Source of the DNA: Kribbella kalugense
Lineage (GTDB): Bacteria > Actinomycetota > Actinomycetes > Propionibacteriales > Kribbellaceae
DNA length: 64,000 bases
Direction: 5' to 3'
Assembly: GCF_004365875.1 (NCBI RefSeq)
Contig: NZ_SODF01000004.1
Location: 412,299 to 476,298, forward strand
Part shown: positions 42,300 through 50,814 of the stretch, in pieces
Layout: each line of letters begins with the position of its first letter
Numbering within the stretch: the first letter of the stretch is position 1
The notes under the pieces: generated by a model
What the model saw: only the letters and a program-made list of their open reading frames with translations
Told to the model about the DNA's origin: nothing
Database searches by the model: none
Made by a program: the position numbers and the translations under genes

Positions 42300-42326
42300 T
42301 GTAGAGATCCCGGTGCGGGCTCCGTC
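42300..42326 (+). promoter_or_regulatory. Candidate ECF42-type promoter for second YCII-sigma unit
   Basis: TGTAGA is followed after 17 bases by CGTC, 33 bases before the YCII start; it begins right after the ftsY stop. The arrangement matches TGTCCG-N17-CGAC at the first module (2839-2865) and the published ECF42 pattern. Confidence 0.45.
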
Positions 42327-42359
42327 TCCAGGTAAAAGGCGCTACTACGAGGAGATGAC

Positions 42360-42767
42360 ATGACCAAGTTCATGCTGCTGATGAACATGGACGGCGGGAA
42401 CTGTGAGACGCCGATGCTGGAGTGGGACGAGGCCGACATGAAGGCCCACATGGACCACCTCGGCGAGGGCATCGAGCGACTGCGGCAGAGCGGCGAGCTG
42501 GTCGAGGTCCAGGGCCTGACCTGGCCGTCGCACGCCAAGGTGGTGCGGGCGACCAGCGTGACCGCGCCGGTGCTGACAGACGGTCCGTACGCCGAGTCGA
42601 AAGAGGTCCTGGCCGGCTACACGATGATCGACGTGGAGTCAGAGGAGCGGGCCTACGAGATCGCGGCGTACCAGTCCGCCGCGCCTGGACCAGGCGGCGT
42701 ACCGCTCGAGCAACCGATCGAAGTCCGCCGCGTCATGGACTCGGATGCCGATCTCCACGACTTCTGA
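42360..42767 (+). CDS. YCII/DGPF-domain protein, partner of second ECF42 sigma factor
   Basis: 135 residues with the DGPF motif in LTDGPYAESKEVLAGYTMI near residues 75-93. A GAGGAG site precedes the ATG. It overlaps the sigma gene by 23 bp. The protein is a clear paralog of the one at 2370 but has different ends (KFMLLMNMDGG start, DADLHDF end). The role of DGPF proteins is not settled. Confidence 0.9.
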   Translation: MTKFMLLMNMDGGNCETPMLEWDEADMKAHMDHLGEGIERLRQSGELVEVQGLTWPSHAKVVRATSVTAPVLTDGPYAESKEVLAGYTMIDVESEERAYEIAAYQSAAPGPGGVPLEQPIEVRRVMDSDADLHDF

Positions 42768-43965
42768 CCCTGAGGGTCTGAGTGACGGCCTCGAGGACCT
42801 GCTGCGTGAGCTGACGCCGCAGGTCCTCGGGGCCGTTGTGCGCTGGTCAGGTGACTTCGCCGCGGCCGAGGACGCGGTCCAGGAGGCCCTGCTGGCTGCG
42901 GCGACCACCTGGCCGCGGGACGGCCGGCCCGACAAGCCGAAGGCCTGGCTGATCCAGACGGCCTCGCGGCGGCTGATCGACGAGGTTCGCCAGCAGCAGG
43001 CACGGCGGCGCCGCGAGGAGCGGGCCGCGCTGCGGGAGGTGCCGGCCGCGGAGGTCGAGGAGCACGACGACACGCTCCGGCTGCTGTTCCTGTGCTGCCA
43101 TCCCGCACTCACGCCGGCCTCAGCGATCGCGCTGACCCTTCGGGCGGTCGGCGGCCTGACCACGACCGAGATCGCGACCGCGTACTTGGTGCCTGAGGCA
43201 ACGATGGCGCAGCGGATCAGCCGGGCGAAACAGAAGCTGAAAGGCGCCAGCTTCGAGCTGGACGCCGATCCGGACCGGCTGCGCAACGTCCTGCATGTCC
43301 TCTACCTGATGTTCAACGAGGGCTATACGAGCACCAGTGGTCCCGAGTTGCACCGCAGCGACCTCTCCGCCGAGGCGATCCGGCTGACGCGCGCCGTACG
43401 TACCCAGCTGCCCGACGACGGGCAGGTGACCGGGCTGCTCGCCCTGATGCTGCTGACCGACGCCCGCCGTACCGCGCGAACCGGCAAGGGTGGAGAGATC
43501 ATTCCGCTGGCCGAGCAGGACCGGTCGCTGTGGGACCACGTTCAGATCACCGAAGGCGTGGCGCTCGCGGTCGAAGCGTTCGGTACGCCGCCACTCGGTG
43601 AGTACCAGATCCAGGCCGCGATCGCTGCCCTGCATGACGAGGTGGACCGCGCCGAGGACACCGACTGGCCACAGATCCTCGCGCTCTACGGACTCCTCGA
43701 AGACCTGTCCGGCAACCCGATGGTCAAGCTCAACCGGGCGATCGCAGCCGCCATGGTCGACGGCCCCGACGCCGGTCTGAAGCTCCTCGAAGCACTCGAC
43801 GACGAGCTCGCCGGCCACTACCGCCTGGACGCGACCCGCGGACACCTCTACGAGATGCGCGGTGACCACGCGACCGCCGCCGAACACTTCCGTGCGGCGG
43901 CCCGTGGTACGACGAGCCTGCCCGAGCGCGACTACCTGATGACCAAGGCCGCGTCGCTCGGTTAG
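42745..43965 (+). CDS. Second ECF42-type sigma factor with long C-terminal extension
   Basis: 406 residues. Region 2 AEDAVQEALLAAATTWP near residue 42; region 4 LRAVGGLTTTEIATAYLVPEATM near 133; extension with VLYLMFNEGYTSTSG, LLALMLLTDARR and AEQDRSLW. Close paralog of the protein at 1174. It starts inside the YCII gene. Its stop overlaps the convergent asparaginase stop by four bases. With three other sigma-like genes in the window it adds to a large regulatory load. Confidence 0.92.
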   Translation: MPISTTSDPEGLSDGLEDLLRELTPQVLGAVVRWSGDFAAAEDAVQEALLAAATTWPRDGRPDKPKAWLIQTASRRLIDEVRQQQARRRREERAALREVPAAEVEEHDDTLRLLFLCCHPALTPASAIALTLRAVGGLTTTEIATAYLVPEATMAQRISRAKQKLKGASFELDADPDRLRNVLHVLYLMFNEGYTSTSGPELHRSDLSAEAIRLTRAVRTQLPDDGQVTGLLALMLLTDARRTARTGKGGEIIPLAEQDRSLWDHVQITEGVALAVEAFGTPPLGEYQIQAAIAALHDEVDRAEDTDWPQILALYGLLEDLSGNPMVKLNRAIAAAMVDGPDAGLKLLEALDDELAGHYRLDATRGHLYEMRGDHATAAEHFRAAARGTTSLPERDYLMTKAASLG

Positions 43966-44921
43966 ACGTACTGCGCGAACGCCCCCGTGATGTCGTCATC
44001 TGTTGCCAGCAGCAACCGAAGCAGCACCCGCGCCTTGTAGGGGTCGAGGAATCCGCCGTCGATCAGGCCGCGTTGCAACAGGTCGGTTTCGGACCCGGGG
44101 GAGTCGTACGTGTTGCGGACGATCGAGCCGGCGCCGGTCCGTGAGGTAAGGACGACCGGCATCCGCGTCGCCAGCTCGCCGAGCACCGGCGCGAGTGCGG
44201 CCGGCACGTGCCCGACGCCGTACCCCGCGACGACCAGACCCTGATGAGTCTCGGCCAACCCCTGCAGCAGCAAGCCGTCGTCGTCCATGGTGACCGTGTA
44301 GAGCGCCACCCGGAGGTGGTCCAGCTCGGAGGGCTCGGCGCTGCCTTGTACGCCGTCCAGCCGGAGCGGACGGGTGAGGACGCGGACCCGGTCCTCGACC
44401 ACGTGGCCGATCGGGCCAGTGTTCGGTGACACGAACGTCGCCGTACTCGTGCTGTGCGTCTTGCGCACCCAGCGGGCCGCGTGGATCTCTTCCTTGAAGA
44501 CGACCAGTGCGCCGAGGTCACGGGCCGCAGGGGAGCAGGCCACGCGCAGAGCGGCCAGGAGGTTCGCTGGGCCGTCAGGACCGGCCAGTGTCGGGTTGCG
44601 CATCGCTCCGGTGAAGACGAGCGGCTGTGGGTGCGGCCAGACCAGATCGGCGAGGAAGGCACTCTCCTCGAGTGTGTCGGTGCCCTGGGTGACCACGGCC
44701 CCCGCAGCGCCGGCGGCGACGGCCTTGGAAGCGGCGTCGACGACCTCGAGCACCTTGCCGGCAGTCAGGTTGGCACTGGGGATCTTCTCGATGTCCTGGA
44801 TCTCCACCGGATGACCCAGCTCGTCCAGGCCGGGCATCGCTGCTGTGAGGTCCTCACCGGTCAGGCGTTGGCTGCCGGCCATCGAGATCGTTCCACCCAA
44901 CGTGAACAACGCGACGCTCAC
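43962..44921 (-). CDS. Asparaginase-family amidohydrolase
   Basis: 319 residues from a GTG with GGAGG six bases upstream. The first catalytic Thr lies in LFTLGGTISM near residue 10, and the second Thr-Asp pair in VVTQGTDTLEES near 86-95; a Lys sits in VVFKEEIHAARWV. The enzyme should release ammonia from asparagine (type I/II not decided; no signal peptide, so likely cytosolic). It is cotranscribed with an XRE-cupin regulator 13 bp upstream. Confidence 0.92.
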   Translation of the reverse strand: MSVALFTLGGTISMAGSQRLTGEDLTAAMPGLDELGHPVEIQDIEKIPSANLTAGKVLEVVDAASKAVAAGAAGAVVTQGTDTLEESAFLADLVWPHPQPLVFTGAMRNPTLAGPDGPANLLAALRVACSPAARDLGALVVFKEEIHAARWVRKTHSTSTATFVSPNTGPIGHVVEDRVRVLTRPLRLDGVQGSAEPSELDHLRVALYTVTMDDDGLLLQGLAETHQGLVVAGYGVGHVPAALAPVLGELATRMPVVLTSRTGAGSIVRNTYDSPGSETDLLQRGLIDGGFLDPYKARVLLRLLLATDDDITGAFAQYV

Positions 44922-44934
44922 TGAAAGCCTCCAG

Positions 44935-45510
44935 TCATTTGGTCCGGGCTCTGACATGCATCCGCTCCCCTTGCGGGCCGTAAAGACATAGCACCTCGGT
45001 CGGTCCAGGACCGGGGTTGGCGAACCAGTGCGGCACCCGGCAGTCGAATTCGGCCACCTCACCCTCCTTCAGCACGAAGTCCTGGTCGCCGAGCTTCAGC
45101 CGGACCTGCCCGGACAGCACATAGATCCAGTCGTAGCCCTCGTGCGTCTTCTGCACCACGTCGTTGCCGGGAAAGCCCTCCGGCAGGATCTGCTTGAACG
45201 CTTGCAGTCCACCCGGCCGACGGCTCAGCGGGATGTGCACAGTGCCATGACGCTTGATCGGCTTCGCGTAGATCCGCGGGTCGCCGGTCGGGGGTGCGTC
45301 GACCAGCTCGTCCAGCTGCACCTGATGCGCGCGGGCCAGCGGCAGCAGCAGCTCCAGGGTCGGCCGGCGCTGACCGGACTCCAGCCGGGACAGCGTGCTG
45401 ACCGAGATGCCGGTCTCCTCGGACAGCTGGGCCAGCGTCGTCCCGCGCTCGATCCGCAGCCCGCGGAGCCGCGGTCCGACCGATTCGAGGACGTCGTCGT
45501 CGTTTGCCAT
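44935..45510 (-). CDS. XRE-family regulator with C-terminal cupin domain
   Basis: 191 residues. Helix-turn-helix near 10-65 (LRGLRIERGTTLAQLSEETGISVSTLSRLE); cupin domain from about 105 with EGYDWIYVLSGQVRLKLGDQ and EVAEFDCRVPHWFANPG. Such proteins sense a small ligand through the cupin. It precedes the asparaginase gene and diverges from the flavin reductase at 45596, so both are candidate targets. Confidence 0.92.
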   Translation of the reverse strand: MANDDDVLESVGPRLRGLRIERGTTLAQLSEETGISVSTLSRLESGQRRPTLELLLPLARAHQVQLDELVDAPPTGDPRIYAKPIKRHGTVHIPLSRRPGGLQAFKQILPEGFPGNDVVQKTHEGYDWIYVLSGQVRLKLGDQDFVLKEGEVAEFDCRVPHWFANPGPGPTEVLCLYGPQGERMHVRARTK

Positions 45511-45595
45511 ACCAGCAACAATACTTGTCGAAAATGAAAACCGCGCCGCATGCTCGAGACACCTGAACTGCTTCGAACTAATGGGGAGTCCTGAG

Positions 45596-46543
45596 ATGAC
45601 GAAGTACGACGTGATCGTGATCGGTGGCGGCGCGGCCGGGCTGAGCGGGGCGCTGGCCCTGGTCCGGTTCCGCCGTTCGGTGCTGGTGATCGACGACGGC
45701 ACACCGCGCAACGCGCCCGCCGAGGCCGTGCACAACTACCTGACCCGCGACGGCGCGTCACCGAGCGAGATCTACGCGATCGGCCGCCAAGAGGTCATCG
45801 GGTACGGCGGTGAGGTCGCTGAGGGCACTGTGATCGCGGCGCGGCGTGACGACGACGGGTTCACGGTCGAGCTTGCTGACGGTACGACGTACCGGAGTCG
45901 GCGGCTGCTGGTGACGACGGGGCTGACCGACGTACTGCCCGACGTGCCCGGACTGGCTGAGCGGTGGGGCAAGGACGTGGTGCACTGCCCGTACTGCCAT
46001 GGCTGGGAGGTGCAGGACCAGGCGATCGGCGTACTGGCGACCAGTCCGATGGCAATGCACCAGGTGCAGCTGTTCCGTCAGTTGAGTGACGACGTGACGC
46101 TGTTCCTGCATACGGCACCGGAGCCGACCGAGGAGCAGTGGGAAGAGCTGGCTGCGCGCGGAATCGCCGTAGTACAAGGGAAAGTCGAGCAGATCGCGGT
46201 GGAGGGCGACCGGATCACCGGTGTGCGGCTGGAAGGCGGCACGGTGATCCCGCGGCAGGCGTTGGCGGTCCAGACCACCGTGCGAGCCCGGGCCGGCTTC
46301 CTGGCCGACCTGGGACTCGAGACGACGGTGATCGAGACCAACGGCGTCGAGGTCGGTACTGCGGTCAAGGTCGACGCGATGGGTGCGACGGAGGTGCCTG
46401 GTGTCTTCGCAGCCGGCAACGTCACCAATCCGATGGCCCAGGTGATGCCCTCGGCGGCGGCCGGGCTGATGGCGGCCGGTGGTCTCAACTTCGACCTGAT
46501 CACCGAAGAGACGCGATTGGCTGTAGCAGCGCGCAGTAGTTGA
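45596..46543 (+). CDS. Thioredoxin-reductase-like FAD/NAD(P) disulfide oxidoreductase
   Basis: 315 residues. The FAD site is IVIGGGAAGLSGALAL near residues 7-22. A redox pair is in HCPYCHGWE near 135 (CxxC), the position used by thioredoxin reductases. The second nucleotide site and the C-terminal GVFAAGNVTNP motif follow. ATG at 45596 is 86 bp from the divergent regulator start. The electron partner is unknown; no thioredoxin gene is adjacent. Confidence 0.9.
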   Translation: MTKYDVIVIGGGAAGLSGALALVRFRRSVLVIDDGTPRNAPAEAVHNYLTRDGASPSEIYAIGRQEVIGYGGEVAEGTVIAARRDDDGFTVELADGTTYRSRRLLVTTGLTDVLPDVPGLAERWGKDVVHCPYCHGWEVQDQAIGVLATSPMAMHQVQLFRQLSDDVTLFLHTAPEPTEEQWEELAARGIAVVQGKVEQIAVEGDRITGVRLEGGTVIPRQALAVQTTVRARAGFLADLGLETTVIETNGVEVGTAVKVDAMGATEVPGVFAAGNVTNPMAQVMPSAAAGLMAAGGLNFDLITEETRLAVAARSS

Positions 46544-46569
46544 GGGGTTGAATAGGCGCGGGAGGGTGG

Positions 46570-47013
46570 ATGCGCGACACGGTCGACCCGGATTTCGCCT
46601 CGTTCGTCGATGCGCGGCAGGGTAGATGGCTCCGTACGGCGTACCTCGTGTACGGCGATCTGGAGCGAGCAGAGAGGGCGCTGTTGCGCGCGTTCACTCA
46701 GCTCTCGCTGCACTGGGTGCGAGTGGACGACCCGGACGCGTTCGTCCAACGGCTGCTCTACCTGCCGGCACTGAAGCCGTGGAACCGGGCGAAGGCGTTC
46801 CCGGACGAGGACGACCAGGTGAAGCACGCACTGGGTGAGCTGACGCCGGCACAGCGCGCCGTGTTCGTTCTGCTGCACGTCGAGGAGCTCACCGAGTTCG
46901 AGGTGGCCGATCTGCTCGGGATGTCGCAGACAGCCGTGCACGGGCACGGCCTGAGCGCCTTCGGCCTGTTCCGTACGGCGTTGGGCGCGGGGGACTGGCG
47001 TGATGCCAAATGA
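46570..47013 (+). CDS. Degenerate SigE-family sigma-like protein
   Basis: 147 residues, shorter than normal ECF factors. Residues 1-50 retain region 2 character (LRTAYLVYGDLERAERALLRAF), but the usual E-D-A-x-D pattern is eroded. Region 4 keeps LTPAQRAVFVLLHVEELTEFEVADLLGMS, while the recognition helix reads QTAVHGHGLSAF, not the usual GTVKSR. The ATGA overlap with a membrane protein suggests a sigma/anti-sigma-like pair. It may have lost DNA binding. Confidence 0.75.
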   Translation: MRDTVDPDFASFVDARQGRWLRTAYLVYGDLERAERALLRAFTQLSLHWVRVDDPDAFVQRLLYLPALKPWNRAKAFPDEDDQVKHALGELTPAQRAVFVLLHVEELTEFEVADLLGMSQTAVHGHGLSAFGLFRTALGAGDWRDAK

Positions 47014-48230
47014 GGCGCGAGGACGTCCCGCCGCTGCTCTTCCAGGTGACCGACGACCTGCCCGAACCGGACCTGGCCGACGTGGCCTGGGCAGGCGGAC
47101 TGCGGGTACGACGTCGACGCCGCCGTACCGTCCTGATCAGCGTGGTGCTCGTACTGGTGGCGTTGCTCGTCACCTCGATACTGATCGAGATGGGGCAGTC
47201 GGACGGCGGCGGCAAGGCGGACGCCCTCCCGCTGGACCATCAGCCCACCGGCTACATCGCACCGGCCGGCCAGATCGCCGGAATCGACTACTGGCTGGCG
47301 CCACCAGCCGGTAGTGAGCGATTCCTCGATCGGCTCGACACTGTGCTGGGTGACCGGCTGGCACTGCCGGACAAGGTCAATCGGCTGGCCGACCACAAGC
47401 TCGACAAAGTCGTCGCCGTCGTGCTGGTGAAGAACGGCGACGGCTACCAGCCACTGCTACTCGGCGGCGACGCGTCCTGGTCGCAGGCCGACGTCAGCCT
47501 GCTCCCCGTGGGCGGTGCGTCGCCGCTGAGCCCAGGAGCCATCTCACCCGACGGCCGGACGGTTGCCTTCCCCCAGCCAGGACAGCTGGTCACGGTCAAC
47601 GCCTCGACAGCCAAGGTCGATGACTACAGCCTGCCCGGTGGGGACTTCCGGAGTGTGTCCTGGCTCCAGGACGCACAGCGTGTCCTGGTGAGCGCACCCG
47701 GTGTCGCGTACCGCGTGGTGGTCGGGGAGGGCCGCAACGGCGAGCAGCCGGTGGTCCGGATCAACGGAGCCAAGGACCCGGAGGCGATCACCGCGCCGTA
47801 CCGGATCGACTCGGGCGCCGTGACGCGGTACCTAGACACTGGCCGGTGGACCGAGGACAGCATGCTGCCGCTGCCGGTCCAGTCGTGGGTGGGCCAGACG
47901 TTCTCGTCGGTCGGCACCGTGGCCCGGCTGTTCGTCGCCGGGAAGTTGCCGCAGGTCCCGGCGATGGTCTCGCAGCCACAGGGAGTGGCTGCGATATCCA
48001 CCTATCGGTCGGTGCCCAGTCGGCTGCTGATGCTGGATGACCCTCTCACCGGTTCCGGTGACGTGCGGGATCCCGGCTGTTGCGCGGTACTGGGCTGGTA
48101 CGACGAGCAGAACCTGTTACTGCAGGTCCGAGGCTGGGTCTTGGCCTGGGACCTGGACTCAGGCAATGTGCGGCGCGTTACCGAACTCGCCGTTGGCGAG
48201 CTGGCTCTCGGGCCGGGCCTGAGCGGTTGA
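47010..48230 (+). CDS. Membrane-anchored beta-propeller-like protein, partner of sigma-like gene
   Basis: 406 residues. An N-terminal cytosolic segment of about 36 residues ends in RVRRRRRR, then one membrane span (TVLISVVLVLVALLVTSILI). The outer part has repeats resembling propeller blades (ISPDGRTVAFPQPGQLVTVNAS, SWLQDAQRVLVSAP, WDLDSGNVRRVTEL). The layout is that of an anti-sigma factor or receptor, but no zinc-binding HxxxCxxC is visible. Its 3' end overlaps the convergent TetR gene by 72 bp. Confidence 0.7.
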   Translation: MRREDVPPLLFQVTDDLPEPDLADVAWAGGLRVRRRRRRTVLISVVLVLVALLVTSILIEMGQSDGGGKADALPLDHQPTGYIAPAGQIAGIDYWLAPPAGSERFLDRLDTVLGDRLALPDKVNRLADHKLDKVVAVVLVKNGDGYQPLLLGGDASWSQADVSLLPVGGASPLSPGAISPDGRTVAFPQPGQLVTVNASTAKVDDYSLPGGDFRSVSWLQDAQRVLVSAPGVAYRVVVGEGRNGEQPVVRINGAKDPEAITAPYRIDSGAVTRYLDTGRWTEDSMLPLPVQSWVGQTFSSVGTVARLFVAGKLPQVPAMVSQPQGVAAISTYRSVPSRLLMLDDPLTGSGDVRDPGCCAVLGWYDEQNLLLQVRGWVLAWDLDSGNVRRVTELAVGELALGPGLSG

Positions 48231-48872
48231 ACTGTCCTGTGTTGCCCTGTCCTGCGTCGCACTGTCCTGGGTTGATCGATCCATGACAGCCTGCAGCGTG
48301 ACGTCGACCAGGCGATCGGCGTCTTCCGGCGATGGCATCGGCTGCCCGGTCAGTGCGCGGATCACGAACACACCGGCCATCCACTCCACCATCAGCACCG
48401 GGTCCGCGGTGCTCTTGATCGGCTCTCCCCGGGTCCGCGCCCGGTCGAGTGCCGCTTTGGTCAGTACGATCCGGCGTTCCAGGACGTCCCGGTAGATCGC
48501 GGCGGTCCGCTCGTCGCGGTTCGCCTCCGAGACTGCCAGGCGGATCACAGCAAGTCCCCTTTCGGTGTTCACGAACTCCAGTGCGTAGCGGTAGACCTGA
48601 CGCAGATCGCCGGCGATCGAGCCGGTGTCCGCGTCCGGGATCGCGATGTCGAACAGGTCCGCCATCGCGTCGTTGGCGAGTAGCTCCTTGCTGGCCCACC
48701 GCCGGTAGATCGTCGCCTTGCCGACCCCAGCCGCCTCGGCGACATCGTCCACCGTCATTCCTTCGAATCCCCGCTCCAACAGCAGTTGCACGGCATACCG
48801 GCGGATCCTCGGTTCCGCCTCCGGGTCCCGTGGCCTGCCGCGGCGCGGCCTCACCCCGTGGATCGGCTCCAT
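48159..48872 (-). CDS. TetR-family transcriptional regulator
   Basis: 237 residues. The TetR helix-turn-helix near residues 20-65 is clear: AVQLLLERGFEGMTVDDVAEAAGVGKATIYRRW. The effector domain follows. The last residues form three five-residue repeats (STQDS, ATQDR, ATQDS) coded by a 15-bp tandem repeat. The target is unknown; it neighbours the amtB region but is divergent, with the GlnR-type site lying between. Confidence 0.92.
   Translation of the reverse strand: MEPIHGVRPRRGRPRDPEAEPRIRRYAVQLLLERGFEGMTVDDVAEAAGVGKATIYRRWASKELLANDAMADLFDIAIPDADTGSIAGDLRQVYRYALEFVNTERGLAVIRLAVSEANRDERTAAIYRDVLERRIVLTKAALDRARTRGEPIKSTADPVLMVEWMAGVFVIRALTGQPMPSPEDADRLVDVTLQAVMDRSTQDSATQDRATQDSSTAQARPESQLANGEFGNAPHIA
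48231..48275. repeat. Three 15-bp tandem repeats in the TetR 3' end
   Basis: Units actgtcctgtgttgc, cctgtcctgcgtcgc and actgtcctgggttga run from 48231 to 48275, starting right after the stop of the converging membrane gene. They keep the TetR frame and code for a repeated Gln-Asp-(Ser/Arg)-(Ala/Thr)-Thr tail. Confidence 0.8.
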
Positions 48873-48964
48873 TTCCTCGTCCCCAGCTCAGACGGGTGCA
48901 GTGGCGCGGCTGCGGCCCGTGTGGTCCAGGCCAGAGTGCCACAAGTTGGCCCGTCGTGAGCCAT

Positions 48965-49033
48965 GTCACCTCGATGTCACCTGAGAGGGCGCTTTGTCAC
49001 ATGCCTGAAACAAATGGACCGATCGGCTGAAAC
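48965..49033 (+). promoter_or_regulatory. GlnR-type operator upstream of amtB
   Basis: GTCAC at 48996 is followed after exactly 6 bases by GAAAC (49007), after 6 by a weak accga site, and after 6 by GAAAC (49029). This is the 22-bp GlnR box plus a half. Two further GTCAC copies stand at 48965 and 48976. GlnR binds gTnAC-n6-GaAAC repeats and activates nitrogen genes in actinobacteria. The site lies 109 bp before amtB, in a position fitting activation. Confidence 0.75.
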
Positions 49034-49141
49034 GGCGCGCCGACACCGTTTGCGATGTGGCCGAGCGCGGGCTCCCCGGCGTTGTGGAGTTCCCTGATCG
49101 AGGACGCCGGCCACGCCGAGAACGATGGAAGGACGACGCTC

Positions 49142-50479
49142 ATGACGATTGTCCCCGGCGATACCGCCTGGGTCCTGGCAAGCGCCGCCCTGGTGATGCT
49201 GATGACACCGGGCCTGGCATTCTTCTACGGCGGCATGGTGCGCATGAAGAGCGTGCTGAACATGATGATGATGAGTTTCATCACCATCGCCGTCGTCACT
49301 GTGTTGTGGGTGGTGGTCGGCTACTCGCTGACGTTCGCCGGCGACACCGGACACGTGATCGGGGACTTCTCGGAGGTCGGCCTCAAGGGCCTGCTCGCAC
49401 CGGAGGCGGTGAGCGGGACGACGCCCACGCTCGCTTTCGTCGCCTTCCAGCTGATGTTCGCGATCATCACGCCCGCACTGATCTCGGGTGCGATCGCCGA
49501 CCGGGCCACCTTCCGTGGCTGGATCGCGTTCGTCGTGGGCTGGACGCTCCTGGTGTACTTCCCGGTCGCGCACTCGGTCTGGTTCCTGGACGACGGCAAC
49601 GGCGGCTGGATCGGCGACAAGCTGAAAGCGGTCGACTTCGCCGGTGGTACGGCGGTGCACCTGAACGCCGGTGCGGCTGCGCTCGCGCTGGCGATCGTGC
49701 TCGGTAAGCGGGTCGGCTGGAAGAAGGACCCGATGCGGCCGCACAGCCTGCCGCTGGTCATTCTCGGTGCCGGACTGCTGTGGTTCGGCTGGTTCGGCTT
49801 CAACGCCGGCTCCGCCCTGAGCGCGGGCACCACCGCCGCGGTCACCTTCGTGAACACCCAGGCCGCCACTGCTGCCGCCGTGATCGGCTGGCTGATCGTC
49901 GAGCGGATCGTGCATGGGAAGGCCACCACGCTGGGCATGGCCTCCGGTGCGGTCGCCGGTCTGGTCGCGATCACCCCGTCCTGTGGTGCGGTTAGCCCGA
50001 TCGGCGCTCTGATTCTCGGTCTGGCGGCCGGCGCCATCTGCTGCGGCGCGGTGTCGCTCAAGTACAGGCTGGGCTTCGACGACTCGCTCGACGTGGTCGG
50101 CGTGCACTTCGTCGGCGGTCTGTTCGGCTCGCTGGCGATCGGCCTGCTGGGTACGGCGGCGGCTCCGTCGGCTGTGAACGGCTTGTTCTACGGTGGTGGA
50201 GTCACGCAGCTCGGCCGGCAGGCGCTGGCCAACCTGGTCGTCGGTCTGTACTCGTTCACGGTCGCCTTCATCCTCGGAAAGGTGATCGACAAGACGATCG
50301 GCTTCCGGCTCAAGGAGGACGACGAGGTCACCGGTGTCGACCAGGTCGAGCACGCCGAGACGGCGTACGACTACCTGGGTTCGTCCGGCCTGCGGGGCAT
50401 GACCGCCCGCCCGGCCCCGGCGGACAATGGCACGACTGACGTCACCGAGACTTCGGAGAAGGAAGGGGTCAAGGCATGA
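49142..50479 (+). CDS. amtB: Ammonium transporter
   Basis: 445 residues with about eleven membrane spans. The ATG has GGAAGGA eight bases upstream. The channel histidines are present: one in GGTAVHLNAGAAALALA near residue 175 and one in VVGVHFVGGLFGSLA near 320. The early motif FFYGGMVRMKSVLNMMMM is family-typical. It conducts ammonium inward. glnK follows with ATGA overlap, so PII can gate the channel; the operator at 48965 suggests control by GlnR. Confidence 0.96.
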   Translation: MTIVPGDTAWVLASAALVMLMTPGLAFFYGGMVRMKSVLNMMMMSFITIAVVTVLWVVVGYSLTFAGDTGHVIGDFSEVGLKGLLAPEAVSGTTPTLAFVAFQLMFAIITPALISGAIADRATFRGWIAFVVGWTLLVYFPVAHSVWFLDDGNGGWIGDKLKAVDFAGGTAVHLNAGAAALALAIVLGKRVGWKKDPMRPHSLPLVILGAGLLWFGWFGFNAGSALSAGTTAAVTFVNTQAATAAAVIGWLIVERIVHGKATTLGMASGAVAGLVAITPSCGAVSPIGALILGLAAGAICCGAVSLKYRLGFDDSLDVVGVHFVGGLFGSLAIGLLGTAAAPSAVNGLFYGGGVTQLGRQALANLVVGLYSFTVAFILGKVIDKTIGFRLKEDDEVTGVDQVEHAETAYDYLGSSGLRGMTARPAPADNGTTDVTETSEKEGVKA

Positions 50480-50814
50480 AGCTGGTCACCGCGGTGGTCA
50501 AGCCGCACAAGCTGGACGACGTCCGGGCCGCACTGGAGACGTTCGGCGTCACCGGTATGACGGTCACCGAGGCGAGCGGCTACGGTCGGCAGAAGGGCCA
50601 CACCGAGGTGTACCGCGGCGCCGAGTACGAGGTGGACCTGGTTCCGAAGGTCCGGCTCGAGGTGGTCGTCGAGGACGGCGACAGCGCCGACGTGGTGGAC
50701 GTGATCGTGAAGGCCGCGCAGACCGGCAAGATCGGCGACGGCAAGGTCTGGGTCACCCCGGTCGAGTCGATCGTCCGGGTCCGCACCGGCGAGCTGGACG
50801 GAGACGCACTCTAG
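50476..50814 (+). CDS. glnK: Nitrogen regulatory protein PII
   Basis: 112 residues. Opening MKLVTAVVKPHKLDDVRAAL and the T-loop TEVYRGAEYEVDLVPK, with the modifiable Tyr near residue 51, are diagnostic, as is the later GKIGDGKVWVTPVE. PII senses ATP/ADP and 2-oxoglutarate and, in actinobacteria, may be adenylylated rather than uridylylated. It is placed between amtB and glnD, whose product modifies it. Confidence 0.96.
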   Translation: MKLVTAVVKPHKLDDVRAALETFGVTGMTVTEASGYGRQKGHTEVYRGAEYEVDLVPKVRLEVVVEDGDSADVVDVIVKAAQTGKIGDGKVWVTPVESIVRVRTGELDGDAL

